Assembly: GCA_004369045.1 (NCBI GenBank)
Contig: ML213528.1
Coordinates: 312,864-376,863 of the forward strand
Reading direction: 5' to 3'
From: Heliocybe sulcata
Lineage: Eukaryota; Basidiomycota; Agaricomycetes; Gloeophyllales; Gloeophyllaceae
Length of the DNA: 64,000 nucleotides
A program made the translations under genes and the position numbers. Below are positions 1 to 10,866 of this stretch, one piece after another; positions within the stretch are counted from its first letter, which is position 1; every line of letters starts with the position of its first letter. Below the pieces are notes generated by a model, which saw only the letters and a list, made by a program, of their open reading frames with translations, was not told where the DNA came from and ran no database searches.

Positions 1-310
1 TACTTGTGGATTTATATCGAATTATATACTGTGCTGCTGTATTTATATGGTGGGTGTATTATATTGCAGTGCATTTATATAATTTTCTAGATGGGTTATA
101 CCAGATGTGTGCAGTTTACTGGTGGCTTTATATAAAGTTATAGTGGATCTGGTCCACATTATACCAAATTTGTATGCTTGACCTGTGGGTTTATATCAAA
201 TTGTACGCCTTACTGCTATATTTATATGGGGGTTGTGTAATATTGCAGTGGATTTATATAATCTTCTGGACAGGTTATACTGGATGTGTGCAGTTCGCTG
301 GTGGGTTTAT
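1..310. repeat. AT-rich imperfect tandem duplication, period 179 bp
   Basis: Two diverged copies of a unit rich in tttatat words lie in tandem. Landmarks such as atattgcagt recur exactly 179 bp apart (61 and 240), as does the tgtgcagtt(t/c)(a/g)ctggtgg block. Short open frames across it are low-complexity and change with the repeat, so no gene is called. It may be subtelomeric or intergenic satellite-like DNA; that is inference. Confidence 0.7.
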
Positions 311-631
311 ATCAGGTTGTACTCGACATGGTCTACATTATATACTCACTATATACCTTTTCAGGTCGCTTTATATTGGATTTATATAACATGTTTGGGC
401 ACTTCCTATAAATATAGGGGACATCTGGTCACATTATATAAAATTTATATCCAAATTGGGGGTGCCCTGCTGGGTGGAATCTTCCACAAATCAGGGATCC
501 TTATGACCCTATAGGGGACTACAGTTTGACCCAATAACATGGGCAATATCTCTCAGGATAGAATTAGTGCACCCCCCTACCCTTCCAGCTGGTTCTCCCC
601 CACCTTCAGCCTCCTGGGATGTTACCCTCCG

Positions 632-942
632 CCTATTCTGTCACCTAGAAGTCTGATTTCATCTCTATATTGATGTACCTTAATTTAGATACCTTCCAAC
701 AGCCCCTCCAGCCACAGCAAACACTCTCTCCAATCCAGCATTTCCATCTATGCACACATCTGGACTGGAATCCAGACAAAGTGTCAGATGGTTACTGAAG
801 TGCTGTGTGCATCCCATTGTGTCCCCTAAGCTAACCCAAGTCTCTACCTGTGCTTTCTAATAGCTGGGGGTCTGTTGGAAGGCATGTAAATTGAGGTACA
901 TCACTATAGAGATGAAATCAGACTTCTAGGTGACAGAATAGG
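632..942. repeat. Imperfect inverted repeat, about 74-bp arms, cut by the assembly gap
   Basis: The segment 632-705 is repeated in reverse complement at about 868-942 with only a handful of mismatches; both arms share cctattctgtcacctagaag when read inward. The spacer is about 160 bp. The right arm runs directly into the run of Ns, so the outer ends are unknown. The structure fits a fold-back or MITE-like element, or a palindromic arm that collapsed the assembly. Confidence 0.75.
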
Positions 943-1734
943 NNNNNNNNNNNNNNNNNNNNNNNNNNNNNNNNNNNNNNNNNNNNNNNNNNNNNNNNNN
1001 NNNNNNNNNNNNNNNNNNNNNNNNNNNNNNNNNNNNNNNNNNNNNNNNNNNNNNNNNNNNNNNNNNNNNNNNNNNNNNNNNNNNNNNNNNNNNNNNNNNN
1101 NNNNNNNNNNNNNNNNNNNNNNNNNNNNNNNNNNNNNNNNNNNNNNNNNNNNNNNNNNNNNNNNNNNNNNNNNNNNNNNNNNNNNNNNNNNNNNNNNNNN
1201 NNNNNNNNNNNNNNNNNNNNNNNNNNNNNNNNNNNNNNNNNNNNNNNNNNNNNNNNNNNNNNNNNNNNNNNNNNNNNNNNNNNNNNNNNNNNNNNNNNNN
1301 NNNNNNNNNNNNNNNNNNNNNNNNNNNNNNNNNNNNNNNNNNNNNNNNNNNNNNNNNNNNNNNNNNNNNNNNNNNNNNNNNNNNNNNNNNNNNNNNNNNN
1401 NNNNNNNNNNNNNNNNNNNNNNNNNNNNNNNNNNNNNNNNNNNNNNNNNNNNNNNNNNNNNNNNNNNNNNNNNNNNNNNNNNNNNNNNNNNNNNNNNNNN
1501 NNNNNNNNNNNNNNNNNNNNNNNNNNNNNNNNNNNNNNNNNNNNNNNNNNNNNNNNNNNNNNNNNNNNNNNNNNNNNNNNNNNNNNNNNNNNNNNNNNNN
1601 NNNNNNNNNNNNNNNNNNNNNNNNNNNNNNNNNNNNNNNNNNNNNNNNNNNNNNNNNNNNNNNNNNNNNNNNNNNNNNNNNNNNNNNNNNNNNNNNNNNN
1701 NNNNNNNNNNNNNNNNNNNNNNNNNNNNNNNNNN
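943..1734. other. Assembly gap (792 N)
   Basis: A run of 792 unknown bases. It begins exactly at the end of one arm of the inverted repeat, which suggests that the repeat caused the break. Confidence 0.99.
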
Positions 1735-2529
1735 TGCCCTCCACCATATATACATCCTATATAAATCTACCTCAACCATATATAAATGTATCACACATGT
1801 GGTCACATTATATCACATATAATGCCACTGCAACACATATCATATAAGGACTACTAAAGTAGTGTATATGACTTCACCACAGTTGTGATAAATTATATAT
1901 ATTTTTAGGGCCCATGACTCTATATAATTAGGGAGAGGAGAACGAGGCCATAAAGTCGTCAAATGCCAGTGTCTCGGTCTGAAATCAGGCATGTTTCGGT
2001 TCTATCAGAAGATTGCAGGTATCGGGCCTTGACTATTGACTACTATTACAATGTGTAGTGCAATAGCTTCCCTTTGCAAGTATTTTGAAAGCCGGGGATA
2101 GCACTGGCAGTGGTACGAGAGGTAATCAGTCCTTATGAGAGTGTCCGATATACGTCCCAAAGTGTCTGAGGCCTGTGGCCACCCAACCTTCAGCTGGGTA
2201 TCGCGACCATAATTTATAGTATTCCGAGTGATTTCTCTGGCGTAGTGTGCTATATACTTGCTATAATAGACCACAAGTGCTTCAGAATCATATAGAATGC
2301 TGTATTCCGATATCAACAGCATTGTGGATGGTCGATCGTGCTTTGCGCACACATATTTGTGCCATGGCTTATTATCATCATGCCGTGCGATGTGCCCTCT
2401 TTTGAATGGCACACTCGTGTTCTGAGCAAGATAGTAGCATTGTATTATTGCCGGATCCTTACAAGGGCATTGTACTACAAAAAACTAGGACTCGAGACTA
2501 AGCAGCGTGAATGTTTTGGTCGAGATAGT
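1735..2529. other. AT-rich stretch with no recognisable gene
   Basis: The first 200 bases continue the tatata-rich composition seen left of the gap. The rest holds only short open frames with no recognisable motif. Confidence 0.5.
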
Positions 2530-3806
2530 CTACATCCAATTGATGCGGACCTGAGGTCCACGGCCTTCAGGCGGTTCCTCTCCTTTTACTGGCAGAATCC
2601 GGACTTCTCCATTGGCCTCAGACAGCTCGAACGCATCCTGCGCTTCGATCTGGGTTCTGTAAGTCTCGTAGTAACTGCCGGGGACTCCCACAACGTGCCA
2701 GGAAGCGTCTCCCCTGTATACAATGAGTCAAAGAGCACTACAAGTGAGAGTATTCTTACCAAGTCATATAAACACCGGGCTCTACCCCGCGTATTACTGC
2801 CACATACTCCGGCTCGCCACCGATGCGCTCAATGGATGATTCACGCCAGGCCTTCTTGGCCTTCCATATCTGGTTTGGCTTGTACGAGTTGAATACATTC
2901 CTAGGGACACCAATGACGTGCTGACTTGTGCGATCCCTGTGGGGTTATTTAGAGGGAAAGCTCCGGCAAAACACTGAAAGTGGTGCGAACGTACCATCCT
3001 GGATATAGCCCGGGCCTAGTCCCTATGAAGACCACGAACCACTTCGCACCATCGAGCGCTCGCTCCTGTGCCTCGAGAGTAACATAGCGGGTCATATAAT
3101 CAGGAGGGCCCGTCCCGGACTGTTGTACAGTAGAGGCAGGCTCGGTCACAGTCTGGGGAGCAACCGGGGCCGCGGTAGTGGCCGCAGGCGCGGGCTGAGG
3201 AGTATACTGTGTAGCAACCGGTGGTGCCGCAGGCGCGGGCTCAGTGGGAGTATACTGGTTTGGATTTCCGCAGTGTGAGCGAGGCAGGTTCAGGAGGCTG
3301 ATGACAACAGGCCCTGAAGTGACAATCGAGATTGCGGCTCCTGCGGCTCCTGCATCTGGTCCCATAGCTGCATTGTCACACGAGCTGGTGCCGTTCTCTT
3401 GGTTCACATTCTGCGCAGCACTAGCAAGCCCTGTGAAACCAGCAAAATGGTTCTTACAGAAACTTCAAGATAGACGATCACTTCACTCACTCTGGATATC
3501 TTCGACACTGAGACTAGCCAACAACTGAACCAGGCTTGCAAGCTTGGATGTGTGAGACTGCATGACTACTAGATGCTGGGTTGAGAAGGCCGTAGTAAGA
3601 CGAACATGCCTTCCAGCAGCTTGAACATGCCGTGTTTTGTCACACGGCCACGTGGGGTCTGCCTGGGCTGAAAATAAGTTTTCCAAGCAGTTGGCGCGCT
3701 CTTTCACATCTTTACACATTAAAATCTCGGCACCAATACATGGCGTGCACAAAACAGGCTGTCCGGATGAAGACCGGTTCACACCGGTTTGTAAAAAAGA
3801 GGTCAT
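2530..3806 (-). CDS. Protein with two RNase H1 N-terminal (Cauli_VI)-like modules
   Basis: Four exons: complement(join(2530..2713,2760..2936,2995..3430,3491..3806)), 370 residues, all phases consistent. The N-terminal exon has several cysteines (CTPC, near residues 20-23). Residues 125-230 are Ala/Pro-rich linker. Two modules follow: KWFVVFIGTRPGLYPGW (about 235-251) and YVAVIRGVEPGVYMTW (about 295-310). Each matches the V.rG..PGvY..W signature of the nucleic-acid-binding RNase H1 N-terminal fold. Each is followed by a VxGVP segment and a Tyr-containing helix. In both modules an intron splits the Trp codon between bases 2 and 3, so the unit was probably duplicated with its intron. There is no RNase H catalytic domain, so the role may be RNA/DNA-hybrid binding (inference). 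The start overlaps the divergent neighbour by 40 bp, so one start may lie further in (Met 30 is an alternative). Confidence 0.7.
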
Positions 3807-6616
3807 CCACCAAGAGTGAAAACAGTACCAGCTGCGGTCGCCCAGGCTGGGTGAAAGGCACCAAGTTGAAGTTCCTGCATAGTTTTAATCAAGACTTTCT
3901 GGACACTGTGGCAAGCGGGTCGAAGGACCGTATCTCTGAACTATACACAAATGTGACAAAATTGTGGTTTGCTCGTTTCGGCTACGACACGTCCTTGGAC
4001 GCAGATTCAGAACCAATTGATTCTGATATCACTATTGAGGACCTTCGAAATCTCCCCGTCCCAGATACTGAGCCTCTCGAGGCGGAACGGCGTGCAAGCC
4101 TTTATGGTACAGCTCGGCTGGTAAGGACCAACACTCTGGCGCAATCTGAGATATCACTGAATTTCTCTATTTTAAGAAAATCGCGGAGTGGTTCCGCCAT
4201 CAGCACCGCAAGGTTCTGAAGACCAACGTGGACTCCCTTTTCACGGAGATGATCCAGACCATCACCGAGACTGCCGCCCCACCCGTCTGTCGCCAGCAGG
4301 AGGCTCAAGCATACGGCCAGTACTATGCTGACCGTGTCAGAGACGCTGTCGCCCACAATTGGCAAACCTCTATAACCGCATGGGAGAAGAATGTTCAGGA
4401 CGGCCTCACAGACGAAAAGTGCCCGGTCGCCATGGCGGTGTGCAACAACACCTTGCGTCGGCTTCTGCAGGGTGAGAGTGACGAAGTACCCCAAGATGTC
4501 CGTGACCGCATCGAGAAGGCTCACAGCAATGCCCTTGCGGCAAGGGAGAAAAGGAATGAAGGTGGGGAATCAACAGCCGAGGACTATCACAAGTACGTAC
4601 ATACTGCCGCCAATTTTTACAGCTCGCTGACTGCTATGGCAGAAATATCCAAGAAGCTGCAAGTTATGTTGTACCTTGGCTGCAATATATCTGCATGAGG
4701 ATGGGAGTGAAAGGGTCGTTACTCCTTGGTGGGCCGATGCCTGATAATGGAGGAAATATTGACATCCTTTCGTGCGTATTTTCTGAACACGCTTCAGCTC
4801 GTGGATGCTGAATTAGCTTTTATAGCATACATGAAGGCTACACCCTGGGTGTCAACGCGGTAAATTGGATGCAGCATGATCCAGCATCTTATGAGGATGT
4901 AGAGAAGTCCTATCGTAGGTTTCTTGAGAAGTGCTTTAGTACGTACCTCTCCTGACTAGCCTTCCCTCGGTGCTTATCTGTTATCCATAGCCGCTGAAGA
5001 CTGCAAACATCGAGTGCTGTCCGGTGACGCATCCGCTGACAATGACAGCGAGGCCGCAAGCACTAGCGCAAGTACAGTGCAGCCTGCTGTTTTCCGTCCT
5101 CGGACAATCATGGCACCACAGATCTCGACCTCTACCAAGCCCACGCACGTGCAGACGAGTTCGTTAATCCAGCCGATGCCTCCATCCTCACCTTTGCCTC
5201 CGGATGCAGCAATGGACGGACTGGGCCCCACTCCTCCGCCTGTCACGCCGAGCTTGAACTCCTCTCAGTTACCTGATGTAGCCAGCCTGTCCCTGACACA
5301 GCCGCCTGATGCACCTAGCACGGCCTTGACTCAGTCTCATGGTGCACTCGGTGCAGCTCCAACTCAGCCACCATCTGCTCCCGGCCCGACGCCCACTCAG
5401 ACCACGCGTACGCCGAGCCCCGCTCCAACTCAGCCACCATCTGCTCCCGGCCCGACGCCCACTCAGACCACGCGTACGCCAAGCCCTGCTCCAACTCAGC
5501 CACCATCTGCTCCCGGCCCGACGCCCACTCAGACCATGCGTAGGCCGAGCCCCGCTCCAACTCAGCCACCACATACACCAAGCCCCGCTCCTACTCAACC
5601 ACCTAGGACAGTGAGCCCGGCTCTTATTCAGCCACCACATACGCCGAGCCTGCCTCCCAGCCAGCCAGTGAGTGCTGATCTACTGCACTGCCCACCACCT
5701 CCTCCCCGCCGATTGCGGGCTCTTCGTGGCGATTCCACGGCAGGTCCTGCCATGCCCATTGGCCATGCTGGCAGCGGCGCACCTCCTTGCAGGTCATCGG
5801 CTGGGTCGGGAGACCTAACTTCGCTCGCATTCCTACGGACGGACAGGGATAAGATGCTATGGCCGAAGTGGCTCCAGGACTTCTACACCATGGCAGTTGC
5901 GCTCACCTGGGGCAATGACTGGGTGGTCCTACTCAAAACATTCATAGCCTTTCAGCGACACCATAACTTCGGCATCAGGCATAGTGAGAGCCTACCTCCT
6001 GCGCCTCATCGGCCTGCTATAATCGGCAACTGGAAGAACAATGCAAAATCCTGGAGTCATGGCCGTTCTCCATGGAATGCAATGGCCACCAACGCATATC
6101 CTTTCGACGCCACAATATCGAACTGGTGGACGTGGTGGAAGAATCTCCAGCCTGATGGCCGATCAGAAGGAGTCACGTACCTGCCCCCGGAAGGGGATGA
6201 TCTGTCGCAGCTGGATTGGGCCCCCTTGGCACGAGCGGGGAGCAATGGGTTCATCGAGGTGATGGTGGTCCTAGTATGGTGGGGGCTGCATGGTCGGCGT
6301 TTAGGTAAGGATTTGTCAGATATGTCAGCTGCAGTCAAGGACGTCCGGCGGGTCATCCTTGCCATGATCGACTGGGGTGGTGAGGAGCAGGAGACCTCCA
6401 AGGACGCTGGGTTGAAAGGCAAGAAGACTAAGGCACGAAACTCGACAGGGGCAGCAAGAGATGGGGGTGCGCGGTCGAAGAATGCGCTGGGCGGACAGCA
6501 AGATGGGAATGTCGAGAAGCCGGGGGAAACTACTCGGTTGAAGCGTCACAGGTGCGTGAAGTTTTTCGTGGTGCTGAGCAAACATTGACGCGACTCCCTG
6601 CTACAGACTCCAGTGA
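3767..6616 (+). CDS. Large uncharacterised agaricomycete protein with Pro-rich repeats and WWxWW C-terminus
   Basis: Proposed exons: 3767..4120, 4177..about 4667, about 4700..4771, 4826..4938, 4991..6551 and 6607..6616, about 866 residues. The N-terminal domain contains GTKLKFLHSFNQDFLDTVAS, followed by the helical block KIAEWFRHQHRKVL. A central GGPMPDNGG loop comes next. A long Pro/Thr/Gln-rich linker (5240-5680) carries a 66-bp minisatellite. A conserved C-terminal domain ends with NWWTWWKNLQPDGR. From memory this domain order recurs in many Agaricomycetes under hypothetical-protein names, often near transposons; no function is known to me. The 4667/4700 junction is the weak point: frame continuity needs an intron of only 29-32 bp, or there is a frameshift. 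The last intron (6552-6606) has a strong gtgcgt donor. Confidence 0.6.
5356..5575 (+). repeat. 66-bp coding minisatellite, about 3.3 copies
   Basis: Units begin at 5356, 5422, 5488 and 5554 (partial) with an exact 66-bp period. Each encodes the 22-residue Pro/Thr block beginning APTQPPSAPGPTPT. Degenerate APTQPP units continue to about 5660. The period is a multiple of three, so copy-number change keeps the frame. Confidence 0.9.
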
Positions 6617-8753
6617 CTGTCATGGCTGCTCTTTCCTCTCCCGGGCTCTCCGTCATATGCCCTTCCCATCGTGTCACCACTGTCTTCTTGGCTTGAGTTG
6701 CCCATCCCGTCCTCCATTGCCTTCACCTCCGCTGCCTTCATAGCCAGCGCTCATGTGCTTGTCACAGGGACTGTATCTCGCACTACAATCGTCCAGCAAG
6801 TGGGCGTTCTTTTTGGTTTCTTGCGCTATCCGCTATGTGCGGCATCTCGCGCTATGTCAGCACAGCATTGAGCATCCCTTTTGGTATCTTGCACTGTCTT
6901 CCATCTCATGCTATGTCGACGCTCCGTCTAGTACATTGGCGTCTTTCTCGGTTTTTTGCACCTTTCCCGGTCAGTTCATTGTTTGTCTATGTTCTGTCAT
7001 TGCTACCATGTACATATGTTTGGTCATTGTTACATTAAGTCCTTGCTGTGCAATATATTGGTCTTGGTCTGTAATATTGCATGAGACTAATATTGTGAGT
7101 GAAATGGCTGCATGGGCATGACTCCGTCAACCACGAAATTTTTCAATGTTCAACTCGACCAAATTGGGTAATTGTTGACGCAACGGCACCGGTGCTGAAT
7201 AATGACTGACTGCGTCACCTAATTGGGCCATTGTTTTGCTTATGTCACGCTATACACTAATGATGATGACAGTGCCACTTTCTCAGTTCAGGAATGTTCA
7301 CTCGGCCAGCCATTTGGTTTGTTCCGTGTTCCGAAGCCATGTGGCCACAGTTGAGGCATTTGCATTGGATCAACATTCCCACATTTCTTTTCGGCATATG
7401 TCACCCCCAATACCGCGGTCTGGCTTTCGAGGCAAGTTCCTGAGCCACAGGTCCATGGGAGAGGGCCCGTGGACCCAGAGCAAGGGCCGGGAAGGGGCCA
7501 GGAATCAAGCCATAACAGGCAGGTACTGGTTACTGCTACCCTGGTAATGTGCCATGCAGTACTTACTGTATAGTATAAGTATTAGTCTACTACATAAGGT
7601 GTAGCCAGCCTTCGGACTAATGCAGTCGTGTTGTCGATGCGGTACCGGGTGCTTCCAGACATATTGCGATCGTAATAGCAAGCGCTGTCTTTCCAGAAGA
7701 TGCGAGGATCAAATCCCAACTCCTTCTCCTCGAGAGACGGTGATACGCCTCTACGTGGCTCTGGTCTCCGAAAACGCATTTTCAGGCTATTTGCGCAGAT
7801 TCCCACGCTCTGTGCGAGAGTGAGCGTATCCGCGGCGTCGCGCTACGAGCAAAACTCGAGTTTCTGTGGACTTTTCGCTATTTCCGGCAATTCCCGACGA
7901 CTCTCCGATCTCATTCGACAACCGCTCCACTGCTTTGCGTAAGCGCGCGTGCTCATCCCAGCCATCACGGCGGTGTGGCAATACCCTCCCGACAGCGGCG
8001 GTGTTGCACGGCGGTGCTGCGCTGCCTCGGCGGTGCCTTTGCATGTGCTGTCCATCAAGTTTCGAGTCAATTCCGAGGCTGTGCGTGCCTTGCGGGCACC
8101 GGCGCGGCCTCCACACGGCCCATCAGCGCTTTTTGATGCGGCGCTGTGCGCGTTCCCACGCTCCTTTTGGTATGCGCCGGCTTTGCACATGGTCACTGTA
8201 GTGTACGAAGATTGTTCCCCCTTGTCTGAGGTTTGTGATGGATCATTTTCAGGAGTAGTTTCAGTTTGTTAGCATATGGGACTCGGTTTATTTGATTTTC
8301 TCCGTAGTATACTTAAATCGGACTTCCCGACCCTGTACCCTAGGTTAGCTTCGGCCTTAGGTTAGGTTAGGTCACTGCCTCCCTGTGCAATTCTACTGTT
8401 CCCCTCTCAACTCTGCGTCTCTTATCTCTCTGAGCTTACTGCGTCCACTATCTACTGTCTCTCGTCGCTGCGCTGCTGTTCCCGATTTCCGTTGCTGCTG
8501 CTGTCTGTGTCCCGCCAGACACCAGAGTTTCCCGTTTTTGTGTTGTTCTATTTTTAGCGTCTACATCTATTTTTAGTTAGCGCGCGCGACGTCGCGCGCC
8601 GTCGCGTTTTGATCGCATTCTATTTTTTAGCTTTGATCGCATTTTTCGTTAGAGTATACGTCGCCCTGTGGTTGGCGGTCTCGGCCCTATCCTTATCATT
8701 GACTCCCTCTGAATGTTTACTATACCCTTCGTCACCCCGGACCTCGCAGCCAT
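6617..8753. other. No recognisable gene; tail of a possible insertion next to the truncated kinase
   Basis: Only short frames without known motifs. It contains a CG-rich 18-bp palindrome (8582-8599) and TC-rich tracts. Its right edge abuts the point where the FunK1 fragment at 8754-10151 loses homology (near 8835), so part of it may be the DNA that displaced the kinase lobe. Confidence 0.45.
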
Positions 8754-10151
8754 CTAGCACCAAGGGATTGGTGCTACGCTTTGTGGTTGTTGTTCCCCTT
8801 TAGGTCTGTGCGGGTTTCGTCGTGTGTTCGTGCCTTTCAACGATATAATGCAAATGATCTGGATGAAGCACATAGGCTCCGAGTGGATGTTGTATTGCCT
8901 TGAATACATTGCTCCTCCGCGATCGAACTGGAACAGTATCACGGACTCCTCACTCATCAACAGAGCGTACACGAAACGCCTGTTTGGTTGCTGCACGAAG
9001 CACTCCCGAGCATAAGTAGCAAGCTGTAACCTATGGGCAGCAAAGTGGTCCGACGACAGCTCTTTCTCGGTCTTGACTTCTATGGCGGCGAGGCACTGAG
9101 CATACGACGCCTTCGGGAGGATATGCTGCTCTTTGGAAATCAACGGGCCAGTCCCGAGGAGTACGATATCTGGCTTGGACTCCAGACTCGTGTCCCCACT
9201 CTCGTCATGATGCCGCATGACGGTCTTGTGTGTATCAACCGCGCGACGGCGAGTGCTGTCCCTGAAATGATGCACTATCGCGTTGATGTGCTTTAACAGC
9301 GGCTCGTAGATCGCTTTCTCCCTCTTGGGGGCTACCGGGATGCCTTCCCACCTCTGCGTCGTGGCATTGTATCCACGGTAGACAGCAAAGAAAGCACTGA
9401 GAGCGCTCCAATCCTCCAAATTCAGCTTTTCTAAAAGGTTGTTGCCAGCTTTCACCCACATATCAAGGAGTTCTCCCCGCAAGGCGTTGTGCAGCTTCCC
9501 AATACTGTCACTGATCACAGATCCGGAGCTACTGCGTCCGGGCGTATCGTCGAGATCGCCAATCATCAGTGCACCGCGCGATCCTCTAACCGGAGTCTTT
9601 GGGTTGAGGTCACTGCCATCAAGGAGAGAAGGTGGCACGGAAGTTTCTTGTCCAGGAAGTTGCTCTACGGCCTGGTAAGCGTCGAATGCAAGTGTAACAG
9701 GACGAATGCTAGGCTCACCGGGTTCTGGCTGGGGAGCAATTGTCCGGCACCGGCCCGAGTACGTTTTCGTCACCTTGGGACGAGCCTCTACATCGCCGGA
9801 AGGCTGGTCAGCAGTGGTAATATCAGGCATCTCGATAGTGAGAGAGCGGGGCAAGAGCTGGGGAAATATCGCGTCTGATGTGGTGCTGGTTCCCAAAGGC
9901 TCCTCTCCGGAATCGGATGAAGGTGAGGTCACCCGTTGCTTTCCCTTCAGACCCTTTGAGGAGGCCGGAGGAGGAGATGGACTTGGGCTCTTTTCTAAGA
10001 TTGGACCAGGTGTCGGTGAAGGCAGGGGGCGCGCGGGCTGAGACTGAAGATCTGGTTCCTCGGATGGCTGGTGTGGCGCTGTCAGTGAAGAGCGCAATGC
10101 CCCCGCTGGTGAGCCCAAGGCAGATGAGCTATCATTGTCACTATCGGACAT
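8754..10151 (-). pseudogene. Truncated FunK1 family gene (N-terminal domain only)
   Basis: A single open frame of 465 residues. After about 130 disordered Ser/Pro-rich residues it follows the FunK1 N-terminal domain: YRGYNATTQRWEGIPV, KPDIVLLGTGPL, AAIEVKTEKE and ATYARECFVQQPNRRFVYAL, closely matching the paralogues at 15.1-17.9 and 47.7-50.0 kb. Homology stops at QFDRGGAMYSRQYNIHSEPM..IIS (near base 8835). In the paralogues this point leads into FVKIILALST and then the kinase core. Here about 25 unrelated residues and a stop follow. Both kinase lobes are missing: no GRGTT loop, no HRD, no DFD. It cannot be a kinase. It could persist as a short N-domain protein, since the remaining frame is unbroken. 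Confidence 0.8.
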
Positions 10152-10288
10152 GCTAAGTGGTGGTGGTGGTGGTGATGATGGTGGTAAGAGAACAAGAAGC
10201 GGGCGTCTGAAAGGCTTCGCTTACCACCTTCTTAACTTGAACATGCCACAAGGCTGCACGCTTATGGGCACGCTTATGGGGAACAATG
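10152..10288. other. Upstream region of the truncated FunK1 gene
   Basis: Begins with a CAC/CAT-type microsatellite just 5' of the ATG on the minus strand (10156-10187). No clear TATA box was seen. Confidence 0.4.
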
Positions 10289-10509
10289 TGTTGGAATTTC
10301 AGTGATGACGGTATTGACGTACGAGCTCGCAAGCTTGTTGATAAGGGGAGGGGGCCGCCGGAGGCGGCCATGGATGAATGTTTACGCACATATCGTATAT
10401 ATTCACGGTATTTCTACGATGTACGCTACGCGATTGCCCTTCGGGCAACCGACGCTCGAGGACAAGCATGTTCTCGCTGTATCGATCTTTGGATTATTTC
10501 TTCACAATC
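10289..10509 (+). repeat. LTR-like direct repeat, copy 1
   Basis: About 221 bp nearly identical to 12947-13167. It starts with TGTTGGAATTTCAGTGATGA and similarity stops after ttcttcacaat. The TGTTGGAAT start is typical of fungal Copia-type LTRs (known pattern). It includes a GC-rich hairpin (ggccgcc..ggcggcc). No convincing flanking target duplication was found, and no tRNA-primer site or coding domain lies between the copies. Confidence 0.55.
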
Positions 10510-10700
10510 GCGTATACCCGCTTGGGGGGATCTAAATTCCAAGCAGGCTTCTCGGGGGCAGCCGGAGGCCCGCCGCTCGCTGCGTCGCTGTTATCGCGCG
10601 CATGCTGTCGTGACTTTCCGTCGCCGTCGTCTTGCTGCGCCACCATCTGCTTACTTGACCATCCACTCGTTTATTCGATGCTGTCTAATTTCGGGATGCC

Positions 10701-10858
10701 CAAGAACTGTAATACGCGGTGTGCCCTCTCTCGAAGTCCTCAAGAATTGTAATACGAGGCAACACTATGTTCGACGCGCTCAAGAACTGTAATACGAGGC
10801 GAAGACGTACCGAAGAAAAGCCCTCATGAGCTGAGGCAATGAGAAGTCCTCATGAGAC
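10701..10858 (+). repeat. 40-bp tandem repeat, three units, with a related degenerate tail
   Basis: The phrase caaga(a)(c/t)tgtaatacg(a/c)gg recurs at 10701, 10741 and 10781, an exact 40-bp period. It is followed by two copies of a cctcatgag..gaggcaatg unit up to about 10866. Non-coding in appearance. Confidence 0.8.
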
Positions 10859-10866
10859 GAGGCAAT

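Noticed and set aside
904-1806. Long minus-strand open frames of 270-300 codons
   Set aside because: They are almost entirely unknown bases (the N gap); only a few real codons flank it.
5269-5640. Antisense and alternative-frame open frames across the Pro-rich repeat
   Set aside because: The 66-bp minisatellite is open in several frames because its unit is a multiple of three; only the plus frame joins conserved domains.
7690-7725. Possible tRNA B-box (ggatcaaatcc)
   Set aside because: No matching A-box at the right distance and no acceptor or T-stem pairing, so neither a tRNA nor a tRNA-derived SINE is supported.
8357-8371. Three copies of ttagg resembling telomere repeat
   Set aside because: Too short, and not the fungal TTAGGG unit; internal position with genes on both sides.
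8582-8599. Perfect 18-bp CG palindrome (gcgcgcgacgtcgcgcgc)
   Set aside because: Could be a binding site, but such CpG-rich palindromes arise easily and nothing around it gives it a role.
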